Assembly: GCA_016199605.1 (NCBI GenBank)
Contig: JACQGJ010000217.1
Span: 1 to 8,888 of the forward strand
Source of the DNA: Armatimonadota bacterium
Lineage (GTDB): Bacteria > Armatimonadota > Abditibacteriia > CG2-30-59-28
Direction of reading: 5' to 3'
DNA length: 8,888 bases
A model generated the notes under the pieces. It searched no databases. It had not been told where the DNA came from and worked only from the letters and a program-made list of their open reading frames with translations. How positions within the stretch are numbered: the first letter of the stretch is position 1; the number at the start of each line of letters is the position of its first letter. This document shows positions 1 to 6,855 of the stretch, piece after piece. The position numbers and the translations under genes are program-made.

Positions 1-222
1 AACGTCACCCTACTCAACGCGCCGGGCACCATCGATGCGGACTATCGCGGGGAGGTCAAGCTGATCGTCACCAACTTCGGACGCGGGCCTTTCACGATTA
101 ACCGAGGTGATCGGGTCGCACAGATGGTCATCGCTAAAGTGGAACGGATCGAGTGGCAGCTCGTTGACGATCTCACTGATACGGAGCGCTCAAGCGGCGG
201 CTTCGGTCACACGGGAACATGA
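1..222 (+). CDS. dut: dUTP diphosphatase, C-terminal part (5' end outside window)
   Basis: The frame is open from the first base to a TGA at 220-222 and gives 73 residues. dUTPase hydrolyses dUTP to dUMP and pyrophosphate, keeping uracil out of DNA and supplying dUMP for dTTP synthesis. Three of the five trimeric-dUTPase motifs are visible in order: motif III around residues 8-17 ([10 protein letters not shown], with the uracil-pocket Asp and Tyr), motif IV around 36-43 (RGDRVAQM), and motif V near the C-terminus (SSGGFGHTG, the flexible arm that closes over the substrate). The family is usually about 145-155 residues, so roughly the first half is missing to the left. The Ser of the usual GGFGSTG is His here, a mild variation. 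No terminator is evident behind the stop. Identification is secure from the motifs. Confidence 0.95.
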   Translation, partial: NVTLLNAPGTIDADYRGEVKLIVTNFGRGPFTINRGDRVAQMVIAKVERIEWQLVDDLTDTERSSGGFGHTGT

Positions 223-352
223 AATCGAGCGCACCAATCCTCTGCGAAAGCGCCGCCATTATCCTCCTTCGACGCCGCCCTCATTTTGCCGGAACCACCC
301 CGAAGGCCTCACGTCTCAATCGCCACAAACATTCCGATAAGGGGGCGTAGAG
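223..352. other. Intergenic spacer between dut and the exported repeat protein
   Basis: This stretch of 130 bases has no convincing gene, hairpin with a T-run, or sigma70 promoter. The only useful signal is a purine-rich AAGGGGG at 339-345, seven bases before the ATG at 353, which can serve as the ribosome binding site of the next gene. Whether the next gene has its own promoter cannot be decided by eye. Confidence 0.5.
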
Positions 353-1465
353 ATGCGTTTTTCAAAATGGGTTTCACCACTCTTGCTGATCGTCACCGTG
401 GCCTGCGCGGGCTGGGTGGCTGCCGACCGTCAGACTCAGTCCACGGGCTGGCTGTTGGTAGACACCGTCACCCACGAGAACGGCAGGGACACAGACCGAT
501 TCCGTTTTGACGTGCTGTCAGGGCGCCATTACGAAGTTAAGATCGATCATGATTCCTACGGGGAGTTTGAGGTGCTCGTCGAGGATTCCAAGAATCGAGT
601 TTACACCAGTCGCCAGGGATCGCGAACCGTCACCGCTCCCTTCGACACCTTGAACGGCTATCAGGGACGGATGTACCTCGACGTTAACTCGCTGGGCGCG
701 ACGGGACGATACCGCGTCTACTTGCGTGATTCCGGTGATGCCGGGTACAACGATTCATACCCCTACTCCGACTCGAGTTCCGGGTGGGAATTGGTGGATA
801 CTGCCAGCCACAGCAACTCCCGTGATACTGACAAGTTCCAATTCGACGTGCAGGCCGGTCGAAGCTATGAGGTCAAGATCGACCATGAATCGTCTGATCC
901 TTACGAGGTGGTCATCAAGGACAGGAAGGGGAAAGTCTATGCGGACGAACGAGGATCCCGCACCGTCCTTGGGTCGTTTGATACCCTCAACAATTACTCC
1001 GGTCGGATGTACCTGGAGGTTGCCTCGCGGGGAGCGAAGGGCGCCTATCGAGTCTACCTGAGAGAAGGCTCCGGATCTTCGTCTTCGTCCCATAACTGCA
1101 ATCCGAGCTACGGCGACGTGGACAACGACCAGAACGGGAACGACCTCTACACGCTGATCTTCCCGGACAATCGGCGCGGGGGTTACGGCGAGGTCACAGT
1201 CACGTTCCGAGGAACCGCGGTCCAGATGAGCGGTCGGGTCTTTGGCCAGCGATCAGCCTCTCGCGATTGGACGGGTACCGGCACAGTACGAGGTGACGTG
1301 ATGGATTTCGACTGGCGGCTGACGAACGGCGGCCAGGGCACGGCTCGCGTAGTTCGTCAGAGCAATGGCGACTGGGAAGGCACTTACCAGCCCTCAGGGC
1401 CCAGGGGTGACGGGAAGCCTCAAGCCTTGATTCTGCGTCCCGGACGAGACCGAACTCACCGGTAA
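353..1465 (+). CDS. Exported protein with two tandem ~95-residue repeats and an unknown C-terminal domain
   Basis: The 370-residue product begins with a Sec signal: basic MRFSK, a hydrophobic stretch at about 8-23, and a likely signal peptidase site after VAA at 22-24. Cys18 is present but the residue at -3 is Thr, so a lipoprotein is less likely. Residues 32-125 and 144-238 are clear duplicates. Both start GW.LVDT, share RDTD.F.FDV..GR.YEVKIDH, continue with GSRTV...FDTLN.Y.GRMYL, and end YRVYLR. The alternating pattern suggests a beta-sandwich, somewhat like the pre-peptidase C-terminal (PPC) domains of secreted proteins, but that is inference. A Ser/Tyr/Asp linker (129-143) separates the repeats and a Ser-rich linker (239-246) precedes a 125-residue C-terminal region rich in Gly, Thr and Trp, with an Asp/Asn cluster at 255-264. 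I do not recognise the C-terminal region. No catalytic motif is seen. Likely periplasmic or surface. The ATG start is supported by AAGGGGG seven bases upstream and by the signal peptide. Confidence 0.85.
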   Translation: MRFSKWVSPLLLIVTVACAGWVAADRQTQSTGWLLVDTVTHENGRDTDRFRFDVLSGRHYEVKIDHDSYGEFEVLVEDSKNRVYTSRQGSRTVTAPFDTLNGYQGRMYLDVNSLGATGRYRVYLRDSGDAGYNDSYPYSDSSSGWELVDTASHSNSRDTDKFQFDVQAGRSYEVKIDHESSDPYEVVIKDRKGKVYADERGSRTVLGSFDTLNNYSGRMYLEVASRGAKGAYRVYLREGSGSSSSSHNCNPSYGDVDNDQNGNDLYTLIFPDNRRGGYGEVTVTFRGTAVQMSGRVFGQRSASRDWTGTGTVRGDVMDFDWRLTNGGQGTARVVRQSNGDWEGTYQPSGPRGDGKPQALILRPGRDRTHR

Positions 1466-1492
1466 ACGCCTTCGGCATGTCGGATTAACACG

Positions 1493-1527
1493 ACAGGCTT
1501 CCTCGACGCTCGGTTGGGGAAGCCTGT
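1493..1527 (+). terminator. Intrinsic terminator of the exported repeat protein gene
   Basis: ACAGGCTTCC (1493-1502) pairs perfectly with GGAAGCCTGT (1518-1527). Two more pairs inside (one G-U) make a 12-bp stem with an 11-base loop. A short T-run, TTTT at 1531-1534, follows on the plus strand. It sits 27 bases behind the stop at 1465 and lies between convergent genes. The minus-strand side lacks a T-run, so termination of the lytic transglycosylase transcript here would be less efficient. Confidence 0.75.
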
Positions 1528-1554
1528 TACTTTTCCGGCTCCGGCTGCGGAACC

Positions 1555-2649
1555 TTACTTGAACTGCTCGGGGGCCAGTTGCTTGTAAAGGTAGTAGATT
1601 TTCCAGATGTAGTTAACAGTCTGCCGATAGGGTGGGACTCCCCCATGTCTTCGCACTGCCCCACTCCCCGCATTGTAGGCGGCCAGCGCGCGATAAAAGC
1701 CGTCGGCGTGGTTCTTGTAGTTCTGCATGTGTCCGCTGATCAGTCTCACCGCCGCCTGAATGTTCTGCACGGGGTCGTAGGCATTGGTCACGCCCATCCC
1801 CGCAGCCGTGCCCGGCATCAGTTGCCCCAATCCCATTGCTCCCGAGCGAGAGGTTGCCTCGAGTCTGAACCCCGATTCGGCGGCGATCACCGCTACTGTC
1901 AGCCGAGGATCAATTTTGTTCTGCAGACTGAACGCGATGATGGCCTCCGCCAGTTGCGTCAGACGTGCTTCTTCAAGTCGCGGGTTGAATTGCCGGATCG
2001 TTCTTTTATAGTCGGAGACCATCCCCAAAGGTGGGGCGCCAGCTTTGGCCGTCCCGCCGCGACTCGGCAATGATCTCTTGGTCAGCGAAACCTCCTTCAC
2101 CTTCGGAGCGCCGCCGTTGGACCGTTGGCTGGCTTCGCTTGAGGCGGCGGGGGCAGCGCCAGGAGAGGGCTGAGAGACGGATCCGGCGATGGGTCCGGGG
2201 CTGGAGGCGGACCTGCCGGGAGACGCGGAGGCTGGCTTTGGAGGCGGAGAGGGTTTGATGCTGACAAGCTCCAAGACATCGATGTAGCCGGAGTTCGGTG
2301 GAATTCGCATTTCCGTCTCAACGGCAGTTCCCATCTTGATCCCCTCGGACAACGCTCCGGCTCGCACAAAGATCTTGTCGCCTTCAGGGGCCCTGAAGAT
2401 AAGCGTGACGCCGCTGGACGAAACGATCTGACCCTCAATGTATCCCTGCAGGCGGACCGTCTGCCCGGAGTATTTCTGAGGGCTGAATCGAATGTCGGCG
2501 AGCCGCACACCAGCGGCTTGAGTGCCGCCCGTTTTCCCGGTTGTCGAGGCAGGGCTCTTATCGTTCTGTCCGAAGGTTCCCGTGATCACAGTAAGAGCAA
2601 GGACCGAGCAGAACGGCAGGATCTGCAAGCTGCAACCTTCTTTTCGCAC
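1555..2649 (-). CDS. Exported lytic transglycosylase (SLT domain) with N-terminal OB-fold-like segment
   Basis: The 364-residue protein cleaves the MurNAc-GlcNAc bond of peptidoglycan, forming 1,6-anhydro-MurNAc, outside the cytoplasmic membrane. The C-terminal catalytic domain covers about 228-356: AAESGF with catalytic Glu258, GAMGLGQLMPGTA at 270-282, and ALAAYNAGSGAV at 321-332 are textbook family 1 (Slt70/MltC-like) motifs. A signal peptide fits residues 1-27 (MRKEG, hydrophobic 8-26, cleavage near TFG). Residues about 46-132 have the alternating pattern of an OB-fold or tOB-like domain (YSGQTVRLQGYIEG, then EGDKIFVRAG). A low-complexity Pro/Ala/Ser linker, about 133-180, joins the two. 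The start is GTG at 2647-2649, supported by AGGAG six bases upstream. It is transcribed divergently from nadD. The exact subfamily, and so the gene symbol, cannot be assigned. Confidence 0.92.
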   Translation of the reverse strand: MRKEGCSLQILPFCSVLALTVITGTFGQNDKSPASTTGKTGGTQAAGVRLADIRFSPQKYSGQTVRLQGYIEGQIVSSSGVTLIFRAPEGDKIFVRAGALSEGIKMGTAVETEMRIPPNSGYIDVLELVSIKPSPPPKPASASPGRSASSPGPIAGSVSQPSPGAAPAASSEASQRSNGGAPKVKEVSLTKRSLPSRGGTAKAGAPPLGMVSDYKRTIRQFNPRLEEARLTQLAEAIIAFSLQNKIDPRLTVAVIAAESGFRLEATSRSGAMGLGQLMPGTAAGMGVTNAYDPVQNIQAAVRLISGHMQNYKNHADGFYRALAAYNAGSGAVRRHGGVPPYRQTVNYIWKIYYLYKQLAPEQFK

Positions 2650-2695
2650 GACCGACTCCTTCAGGACGATGTGTCAAGGTGACTTGTTGCCGTGT

Positions 2696-2724
2696 ATGTT
2701 AACACTCCGGTCTTCGACCGTCAA
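2696..2724 (-). promoter_or_regulatory. Sigma70-like promoter for the lytic transglycosylase
   Basis: Read on the minus strand, TTGACG (plus coordinates 2719-2724, five of six matches to the -35 consensus) is followed after exactly 17 bases by TAACAT (2696-2701, four of six matches to the -10). Transcription would start near 2688, about 40 bases before the GTG start. The spacer contains a small perfect palindrome, CGGTC-TTC-GACCG (plus 2708-2720), which could be an operator half-site pair but is short enough to be chance. Confidence 0.55.
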
Positions 2725-2757
2725 ACCTCGTCCACGGCAGACTTCTCGCCTCCCGAG

Positions 2758-2786
2758 TTGAATCCGCTAATCCTTTTGGTTATAAT
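2758..2786 (+). promoter_or_regulatory. Sigma70-like promoter for the nadD operon
   Basis: TTGAAT (2758-2763) and a perfect TATAAT (2781-2786) are separated by exactly 17 bases. The start of transcription would be near 2793, some 27 bases before the nadD ATG. The perfect -10 box and ideal spacing, directly before a gene and in a GC-rich genome where TATAAT is rare by chance, make this the strongest promoter seen in the window. Confidence 0.75.
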
Positions 2787-2819
2787 TGGGTCGTTGTTTG
2801 CGAGCAGGAAGTTTTGACG

Positions 2820-3428
2820 ATGATCAAAATCGGTCTCATGGGAGGAACCTTCGATCCCATCCATTTCGGGCATTTGGTAATTGCGGAAGAGGTGCGTATC
2901 CGGTACGGTCTGGAGAAAGTGGTCTTCATTCCCTGTGGAACACCCGCTCACAAGAAAGATTACGCGGTTACTCCCTCTGAGCATCGCTATCTCATGACCG
3001 TGCTGGCAACTGTGTCCAATCCCAGCTTCGAGACTTCCCGCATGGAGATCGACCGGACCGGTCCTTCCTTCGCCATCGACACGATTCGGGAGTTTCGCAC
3101 TCGATACGACGGAGAAGCCGAGATCGTCTTCATCACGGGAGCGGACGCGATCATGGAGATACTGACCTGGCACAAGAAAGATGCCCTCGTCAGGATGTGC
3201 CGTTTCGTTGCGGCCACGCGGCCGGGGTATCCGATTGAGGGTCTGAGCAAGCTGCCTGCGGAGTATCTCAAGCAGATCGACGTGGTGGAAGTCCCTGGGA
3301 TTGAGATCTCCTCGACCGACATCCGAGCGAGGGTGAGAGACGATTTACCCATTCGCTATCTGACACCGCCCGAAACAGAAGCCTACATCCTGAAGCACGC
3401 ACTTTATAGAGAAACTCCCAATCCATAG
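2820..3428 (+). CDS. nadD: Nicotinate-nucleotide adenylyltransferase NadD
   Basis: The enzyme joins nicotinate mononucleotide and ATP to give deamido-NAD and pyrophosphate, the penultimate step of NAD synthesis in the cytoplasm. The 202-residue product has the nucleotidyltransferase signature GGTFDPIHFGH at 8-18 (the T/H..H ATP-binding motif), GADAI at 107-111, and the C-terminal ISSTDIR at 163-169. All are typical of bacterial NadD, and the length matches the family. ATG at 2820 is chosen because AGGAAG at 2806-2811 lies eight bases upstream. A TTG at 2814 in the same frame is only two bases from that site and would add just two residues. It is the first gene of a plus-strand run, 27 bases before the LCP gene. 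Confidence 0.97.
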   Translation: MIKIGLMGGTFDPIHFGHLVIAEEVRIRYGLEKVVFIPCGTPAHKKDYAVTPSEHRYLMTVLATVSNPSFETSRMEIDRTGPSFAIDTIREFRTRYDGEAEIVFITGADAIMEILTWHKKDALVRMCRFVAATRPGYPIEGLSKLPAEYLKQIDVVEVPGIEISSTDIRARVRDDLPIRYLTPPETEAYILKHALYRETPNP

Positions 3429-3455
3429 AAGGAATCCGGAGGTGACCGACACAGC

Positions 3456-4832
3456 ATGAACTACAGCTCTCGCGCCCCCACAGGGGGCGACGGCCCCGCC
3501 CGCCACGACCGTTTCCCGCGCAGCGCCTCCGCTGCGGAGTGGGAAGACACCATCGAAATCCGGCCGATTGCCGAGGGCGGCAGTCCCGGGAGCCTCCACG
3601 GCGACTCGTCCCGAAGGCGTGCTCGTGGACTCTCCCTTTTCGACCGTCTGCTCTGGACCGTGTGCCTGGGCATCATCACCGGCGTCCTCGCCGCCAACTG
3701 GAAGTTGCTGACCGGAGGAGTGAAGTTCTTCGGACTGGAGTGGAATCCCTTGAAGATCGTGGGAGTCGCTCCCTTTGAAGGCAAACAGAACGTCTCGATT
3801 CTGGTGATGGGAACAGACGATAAGATCGAGCAGGGACGGTCGGACACGATGATGGTCGCCCAGATCAACGTCCCGGACAAAAAGGTTGCGCTGGTTTCGA
3901 TCCCCCGCGATTCCCGGGTGAACATCCCCGGGTACGGAGTCGATCGGATTAACGCAGCCTACCCACACGGGGGAGCCCCCTTGGCGAGATCGGCGGCGGA
4001 GGCGCTCCTCGGTCGCCGCCTCGATTACTATATCAAAACCGACTTCAATGGATTTCAGGACATCGTCGATGCTCTGGGCGGCATCGAGTTGGATGTGGAG
4101 AAACGTATGGTCTACCGGGACCGGGCGCAGAATCTGCGGATCAACCTTCGTCCGGGTCATCGGAAGCTCATGGGGTATGATGCGATGGGATACGTGAGGT
4201 TTCGCCATGACGCCCTGGGCGACATCGGACGCATTCAACGACAGCAGAAGTTCGTTCACGCCGTGCTCGACAGGATGATGCAGCCGACCATGCTGCCGCG
4301 GCTGCCCTTCATCCTCAAAGCAATCCAGCGGAACGTCAAGACAGATATCCCGGCTCAGGACTTCCTTGCCCTGGCCCGGATCGCGCACGGGTTCAGTGGG
4401 GGCAACATGAAGACCGCGATGATCCCGGGAGAGCCCGTTCGGATCGGGGGAAAGTCGTACTGGGAAGTGAACCGCTACGAAACAGCGGAGCTGCTGGCCT
4501 CCTTGGACCGTCAAGCCCTCGCGAACAAGCCGGATCCGGCTAAGTCCAGCCCCTCGATCTCCGTTTGCGTTCTGAACGGATGCGGGGTTCCCGGAGCCGC
4601 CAATCAGGTTGCCAGACAACTGAAAGAGGAGGGCATCGAGGTCACGGAAACCGGCAATGCCGAAAGCTTCGGCTATCGGGACTCACAGATTATCGACCAC
4701 ACGGGGAAAGGAGACAAAGGAGAACGAGTTCGCTCCGTCATCGGTTTCGGAGCCGTCCTGCCGCGCAAAGGCGTAAACGCCGCCGAGGCAGACGTCACGT
4801 TGATCCTGGGCAAAGACTTCAAACGTGTCTAA
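3456..4832 (+). CDS. LytR-CpsA-Psr (LCP) family protein with C-terminal LytR_C domain
   Basis: LCP proteins are membrane-anchored phosphotransferases that move undecaprenyl-linked polymers onto peptidoglycan or other acceptors. The 458-residue product has a Pro/Ser/Arg-rich cytoplasmic head (1-62), one membrane helix (about 63-80), and an extracytoplasmic LCP domain (about 112-274). Conserved elements are visible: SILVMGTD at 114-121, RSDTMM with Asp130, SIPRDSR at 148-154, DRINAAY at 163-169, a long D..GGIELDV segment near 205-214, and RFRHD..GDIGRIQRQQ at 248-264 with the lipid-pyrophosphate-binding Arg residues. Residues 367-455 form a LytR_C domain beginning SVCVLNGCGVPGAA. A strong GGAGGTGA lies ten bases before the ATG. 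The gene sits between nadD and rsfS and overlaps rsfS by eight bases, so translation is probably coupled. LCP proteins are best known from Gram-positives and cyanobacteria; the acceptor polymer here is unknown. Confidence 0.93.
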   Translation: MNYSSRAPTGGDGPARHDRFPRSASAAEWEDTIEIRPIAEGGSPGSLHGDSSRRRARGLSLFDRLLWTVCLGIITGVLAANWKLLTGGVKFFGLEWNPLKIVGVAPFEGKQNVSILVMGTDDKIEQGRSDTMMVAQINVPDKKVALVSIPRDSRVNIPGYGVDRINAAYPHGGAPLARSAAEALLGRRLDYYIKTDFNGFQDIVDALGGIELDVEKRMVYRDRAQNLRINLRPGHRKLMGYDAMGYVRFRHDALGDIGRIQRQQKFVHAVLDRMMQPTMLPRLPFILKAIQRNVKTDIPAQDFLALARIAHGFSGGNMKTAMIPGEPVRIGGKSYWEVNRYETAELLASLDRQALANKPDPAKSSPSISVCVLNGCGVPGAANQVARQLKEEGIEVTETGNAESFGYRDSQIIDHTGKGDKGERVRSVIGFGAVLPRKGVNAAEADVTLILGKDFKRV

Positions 4833-5217
4833 TATCCAACTCGATTCACAACAGAAAACAGATTTCCTTTGCGATGCCCTGGACGAGGAGAAGGCTCAGG
4901 ACATCGTCATCTTGAACGTTCAAGGGTTGACGCTGATCGCCGACTATTTTATCATCTGTACGGGAAACTCCTCCACGCACCTCCGGGCCATCTCCGAAGG
5001 AGTTCGGCAAAAAATCAAGGATCATGTCGGTCTACGCACCAAGCCCGAGGGAGTCGGGGAGTCACTCTGGGTTGTTCTCGACTGTGGAGACGTGGTCGTG
5101 CATATTTTCAGTCAGGATCGACGAGAGTTCTACGATCTCGAACGGCTTTGGTCCGACGCCGGAAAAACTGAATGGGTGCCAAAGGCCCCTTCTCTCGCCG
5201 CGAGCGATCCTGCCTGA
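4825..5217 (+). CDS. rsfS: Ribosome silencing factor RsfS (Iojap/DUF143 family)
   Basis: RsfS binds ribosomal protein uL14 on the 50S subunit and blocks joining with 30S, lowering translation when nutrients are short. The 130-residue product shows the family core: ADYFIICTGNSSTH at 39-52, EGVGESLWVVLDCGDVVVH at 75-93, and REFYDLERLW at 100-109. The length is normal for the family. The start is GTG at 4825, the only reasonable start in frame before the conserved region; it lies inside the LCP gene with an eight-base overlap and no clear ribosome binding site, so coupled translation is likely. The neighbourhood nadD to rsfS is widely conserved in bacteria and supports the call. Confidence 0.95.
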   Translation: MSNIQLDSQQKTDFLCDALDEEKAQDIVILNVQGLTLIADYFIICTGNSSTHLRAISEGVRQKIKDHVGLRTKPEGVGESLWVVLDCGDVVVHIFSQDRREFYDLERLWSDAGKTEWVPKAPSLAASDPA

Positions 5218-5231
5218 AGTGCGGAGCTTCG

Positions 5232-5948
5232 ATGAACCAGCCCACATCTCCCTTGCACGATCTTGAGCGTCGAAAACGACTGGACCAGGTTCAGCCCCTG
5301 GTGACTGCCGCGCGGGCGGCCCTGCGCCGGCTGGATTTCCAAGTCGCCCTGGCCCGGTGCTCCGAGGCGGTGAAACAGGTACCGGAGTGCGCCTTCGCTT
5401 ACGAGATCAAAGGAGACACCCACCGCGCTCGTGGGGAACACGATCTGGCGATCGATTGCTTCCAAAGAGCCTTGACCCTGGAGCCGAACAACCGCCGGGT
5501 GCAGGACAAGTTTGCGCTGGCGACCCTCGACATGGAGGAGACACGGCGTCTCGAGGAACGCCGGCAAGAGGCGGCACAGAATCCACAGAGGTTTCTCCGG
5601 AGTCAGAAGAACCCTTTGTGGTCGTGTGTGTTGTCTTGCCTCCTTCCCGGCTTTGGTCAGTTCTACAACGAAGAGTACGGCAAAGGCTGGATTCTCGTAG
5701 CTCTTTTCTGCTTTAGCAGCTACTTCTCCTTTGCCGCGGTGTGGATGATGCTGCAGGCCATGAAGGGCGGTCATCTCAGCCTGGAGTTGGCACAGAGGCC
5801 CTTCCAGGAAATGGGGGTCGGCCGCCTGCTGTGGATCCTGCTCAACTGCGTGCTGTCGGGCGCAGTGTGGACTTACAGTGTGATCGAAGCTCCGGTCACG
5901 ACCCTTCGCGAAAACAAACGACAAGCAGCGGAGTGGGGTATCGCATGA
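5232..5948 (+). CDS. TPR protein with C-terminal TM2-like membrane segments
   Basis: From ATG 5232 the product is 238 residues. Residues about 22-88 form two to three tetratricopeptide-like helices, with the second copy clearest (AYEIKGDTHRARGEHDLAID, then CFQRALTLEPNN), a module for protein-protein contact. A highly charged helix, 101-117, may be coiled coil. The C-terminal half is membrane-embedded: hydrophobic stretches near 128-143, 151-175 and 198-216. The motif SCLLPGFGQFYNEEYGKGW (134-152) resembles the LLPG.GQFYNG...KG signature of TM2-type and related small membrane proteins. The exact function is unknown; a role as a membrane-anchored scaffold is inference. The start at 5232 is preferred because GGAG (5223-5226) is correctly spaced and it follows the rsfS stop by 14 bases. 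A start at 5172 would overlap rsfS by 46 bases and has no ribosome binding site. Confidence 0.8.
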   Translation: MNQPTSPLHDLERRKRLDQVQPLVTAARAALRRLDFQVALARCSEAVKQVPECAFAYEIKGDTHRARGEHDLAIDCFQRALTLEPNNRRVQDKFALATLDMEETRRLEERRQEAAQNPQRFLRSQKNPLWSCVLSCLLPGFGQFYNEEYGKGWILVALFCFSSYFSFAAVWMMLQAMKGGHLSLELAQRPFQEMGVGRLLWILLNCVLSGAVWTYSVIEAPVTTLRENKRQAAEWGIA

Positions 5949-5979
5949 TCGCATACACTCGTTAAGGGTGAAAACGCCC

Positions 5980-6016
5980 CCTCACCCCTCGAACCCTATG
6001 GGTCCGAGGGGTGAGG
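5980..6016. repeat. Strong 17-bp hairpin in the leader of the HNH gene
   Basis: CCTCACCCCTCG (5980-5991) is the exact reverse complement of CGAGGGGTGAGG (6005-6016). Inside it ACCC (5993-5996) pairs with GGGT (6000-6003), leaving one A-C mismatch and a three-base TAT loop. The right arm contains the purine-rich stretch that would act as ribosome binding site for the HNH gene (GAGGGGTGAGGTGG, 6006-6019). No T-run follows on the plus strand; on the minus strand the stem is followed by GGCGTTTTC, so an intrinsic terminator acting on minus-strand or antisense transcripts is possible. Regulatory occlusion of the ribosome binding site is inference. Confidence 0.8.
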
Positions 6017-6033
6017 TGGAAAGATGGAATCCG

Positions 6034-6564
6034 ATGGACACCTCTGTACTGGTTCTGAATCAAAACTACGAGCCGCTCAACATCACCAATGTACGGCGAG
6101 CGGTCGTTTTGCTGTGCATGGGGAAGGCAGAGGTCGTCAAGGATGACACCGGTTATATCCGCTCCATCGAGCAGAGCTTCCGAATTCCATCAGTCGTTCG
6201 GCTTGTTTATTTTGTAAAGCGACCGGTTCCCGAGCTCAAGCTGTCCCGCAAGAGCGTTCTCGCCCGCGACGATTACACCTGCCAGTATTGCGGAGAGAAA
6301 GGCTCCAACCTGACCCTGGATCACATCATCCCCAGAGACCGTGGCGGCAAGACCGAGTGGGAGAACCTGGCCTGCTGTTGCCTGAAGTGCAACAACAAGA
6401 AGGCCAACCGCACGCCTCAGGAGGCGCGGATGCAACTGTGCCGCCCGCCGCGTAAACCCAAATACGTGCCCTACATCAGCTTCCCGAAATTCGTGGCGGC
6501 CACGCGCAACGACGACTTCCACGAGTTCCTGTCTCCTTACGTCAAGTCGCTCGAGCACCGTTGA
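6034..6564 (+). CDS. HNH endonuclease family protein
   Basis: The 176-residue product has the conserved N-terminal VLVLNQNYEPLNITNVRRA (6-24), whose family members are widespread in bacteria as stand-alone HNH proteins, followed by an HNH/McrA-like zinc and catalytic module at 74-127. Visible elements are a first zinc pair CQYC (83-86), LDHIIPRDRGG with His97 and Asp96 (95-105), WENLACCC (109-116), and a second zinc pair CLKC (116-119) followed by NNKKANRTP. The module would bind one metal and cleave nucleic acid; the biological role of this family is not established and it is probably not a mobile intron enzyme. The start is uncertain: ATG 6034 begins just before the conserved region, but in-frame GTG 6016, ATG 5998 and GTG 5968 lie upstream, inside or before the hairpin at 5980-6016, and would add 6 to 22 residues unlike the family. 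Confidence 0.9.
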   Translation: MDTSVLVLNQNYEPLNITNVRRAVVLLCMGKAEVVKDDTGYIRSIEQSFRIPSVVRLVYFVKRPVPELKLSRKSVLARDDYTCQYCGEKGSNLTLDHIIPRDRGGKTEWENLACCCLKCNNKKANRTPQEARMQLCRPPRKPKYVPYISFPKFVAATRNDDFHEFLSPYVKSLEHR

Positions 6565-6855
6565 TCGTCTCGGAAGGCAACTTGGCAGGTTTCGATGCCG
6601 GCCCGAATCTTCTGCGCGTCCGCCAGGTGAGTGCCGGTGGCGAAGCTCTCCCCCAGTCGTTCCATTTTCGCTGTCGCGAGGCTCAGTTAGCTGATCACCT
6701 GTTAATCTGCAGGCTGAGCCATGACAGAAACCATTCGGGTCAGGCGCGCGATGCTCCACGCGACACGACCGCACGTCTACCGCGAGCTACATTATGAACA
6801 CCGCGTGCTGCCGGATGACTGCGGGGCGTGGGGGGATGGCCGTCACGAACGCTGG
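6565..6855. other. Non-coding or degraded spacer at the core/accessory boundary
   Basis: I see no supportable gene on either strand. Plus-strand reading from ATG 6721 and several minus-strand readings are open, but none has recognisable motifs or a good ribosome binding site. One structural element is present: GGCTCAG (6680-6686) and CTGAGCC (6714-6720) are perfect inverted 7-mers around 27 bases, which include a near-palindrome AGCTGATCACCT at 6689-6700. No T-run follows. It could be a weak terminator or a protein-binding site, but nothing decides this. Confidence 0.4.

Noticed and set aside
404..406. Cys18 of the exported repeat protein as a lipobox cysteine
   Set aside because: The -3 residue is Thr rather than Leu, Val or Ile, and a good signal peptidase I site (VAA) follows at 22-24.
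2672..2677. Minus-strand TTGACA, a perfect -35 box near the transglycosylase gene
   Set aside because: A 17-base spacer would put the -10 box at the ribosome binding site and start codon, and no -10-like sequence is there. The pair at 2696-2724 is better.
3345..4619. Long minus-strand open frame (424 residues) opposite the LCP gene
   Set aside because: It lies wholly antisense to a secure LCP gene and the end of nadD, has no recognisable motif, and long antisense frames are expected opposite GC-rich coding sequence.
5172..5231. Upstream start for the TPR gene, adding 20 residues with a CLKC pair that mimics a zinc ribbon
   Set aside because: It would overlap rsfS by 46 bases without a ribosome binding site; only one Cys pair is present; ATG 5232 has GGAG at proper distance.
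5130..5954. Minus-strand open frame (274 residues) opposite rsfS and the TPR gene
   Set aside because: Antisense to two supported genes; composition rich in His, Gln and Arg as expected of a shadow frame; no motifs.
6537..6665. Small minus-strand frame of 42 residues beginning MERLGESF
   Set aside because: Partly antisense to the HNH gene, no clear ribosome binding site, no recognisable homology. Could be a gene remnant but not supportable.
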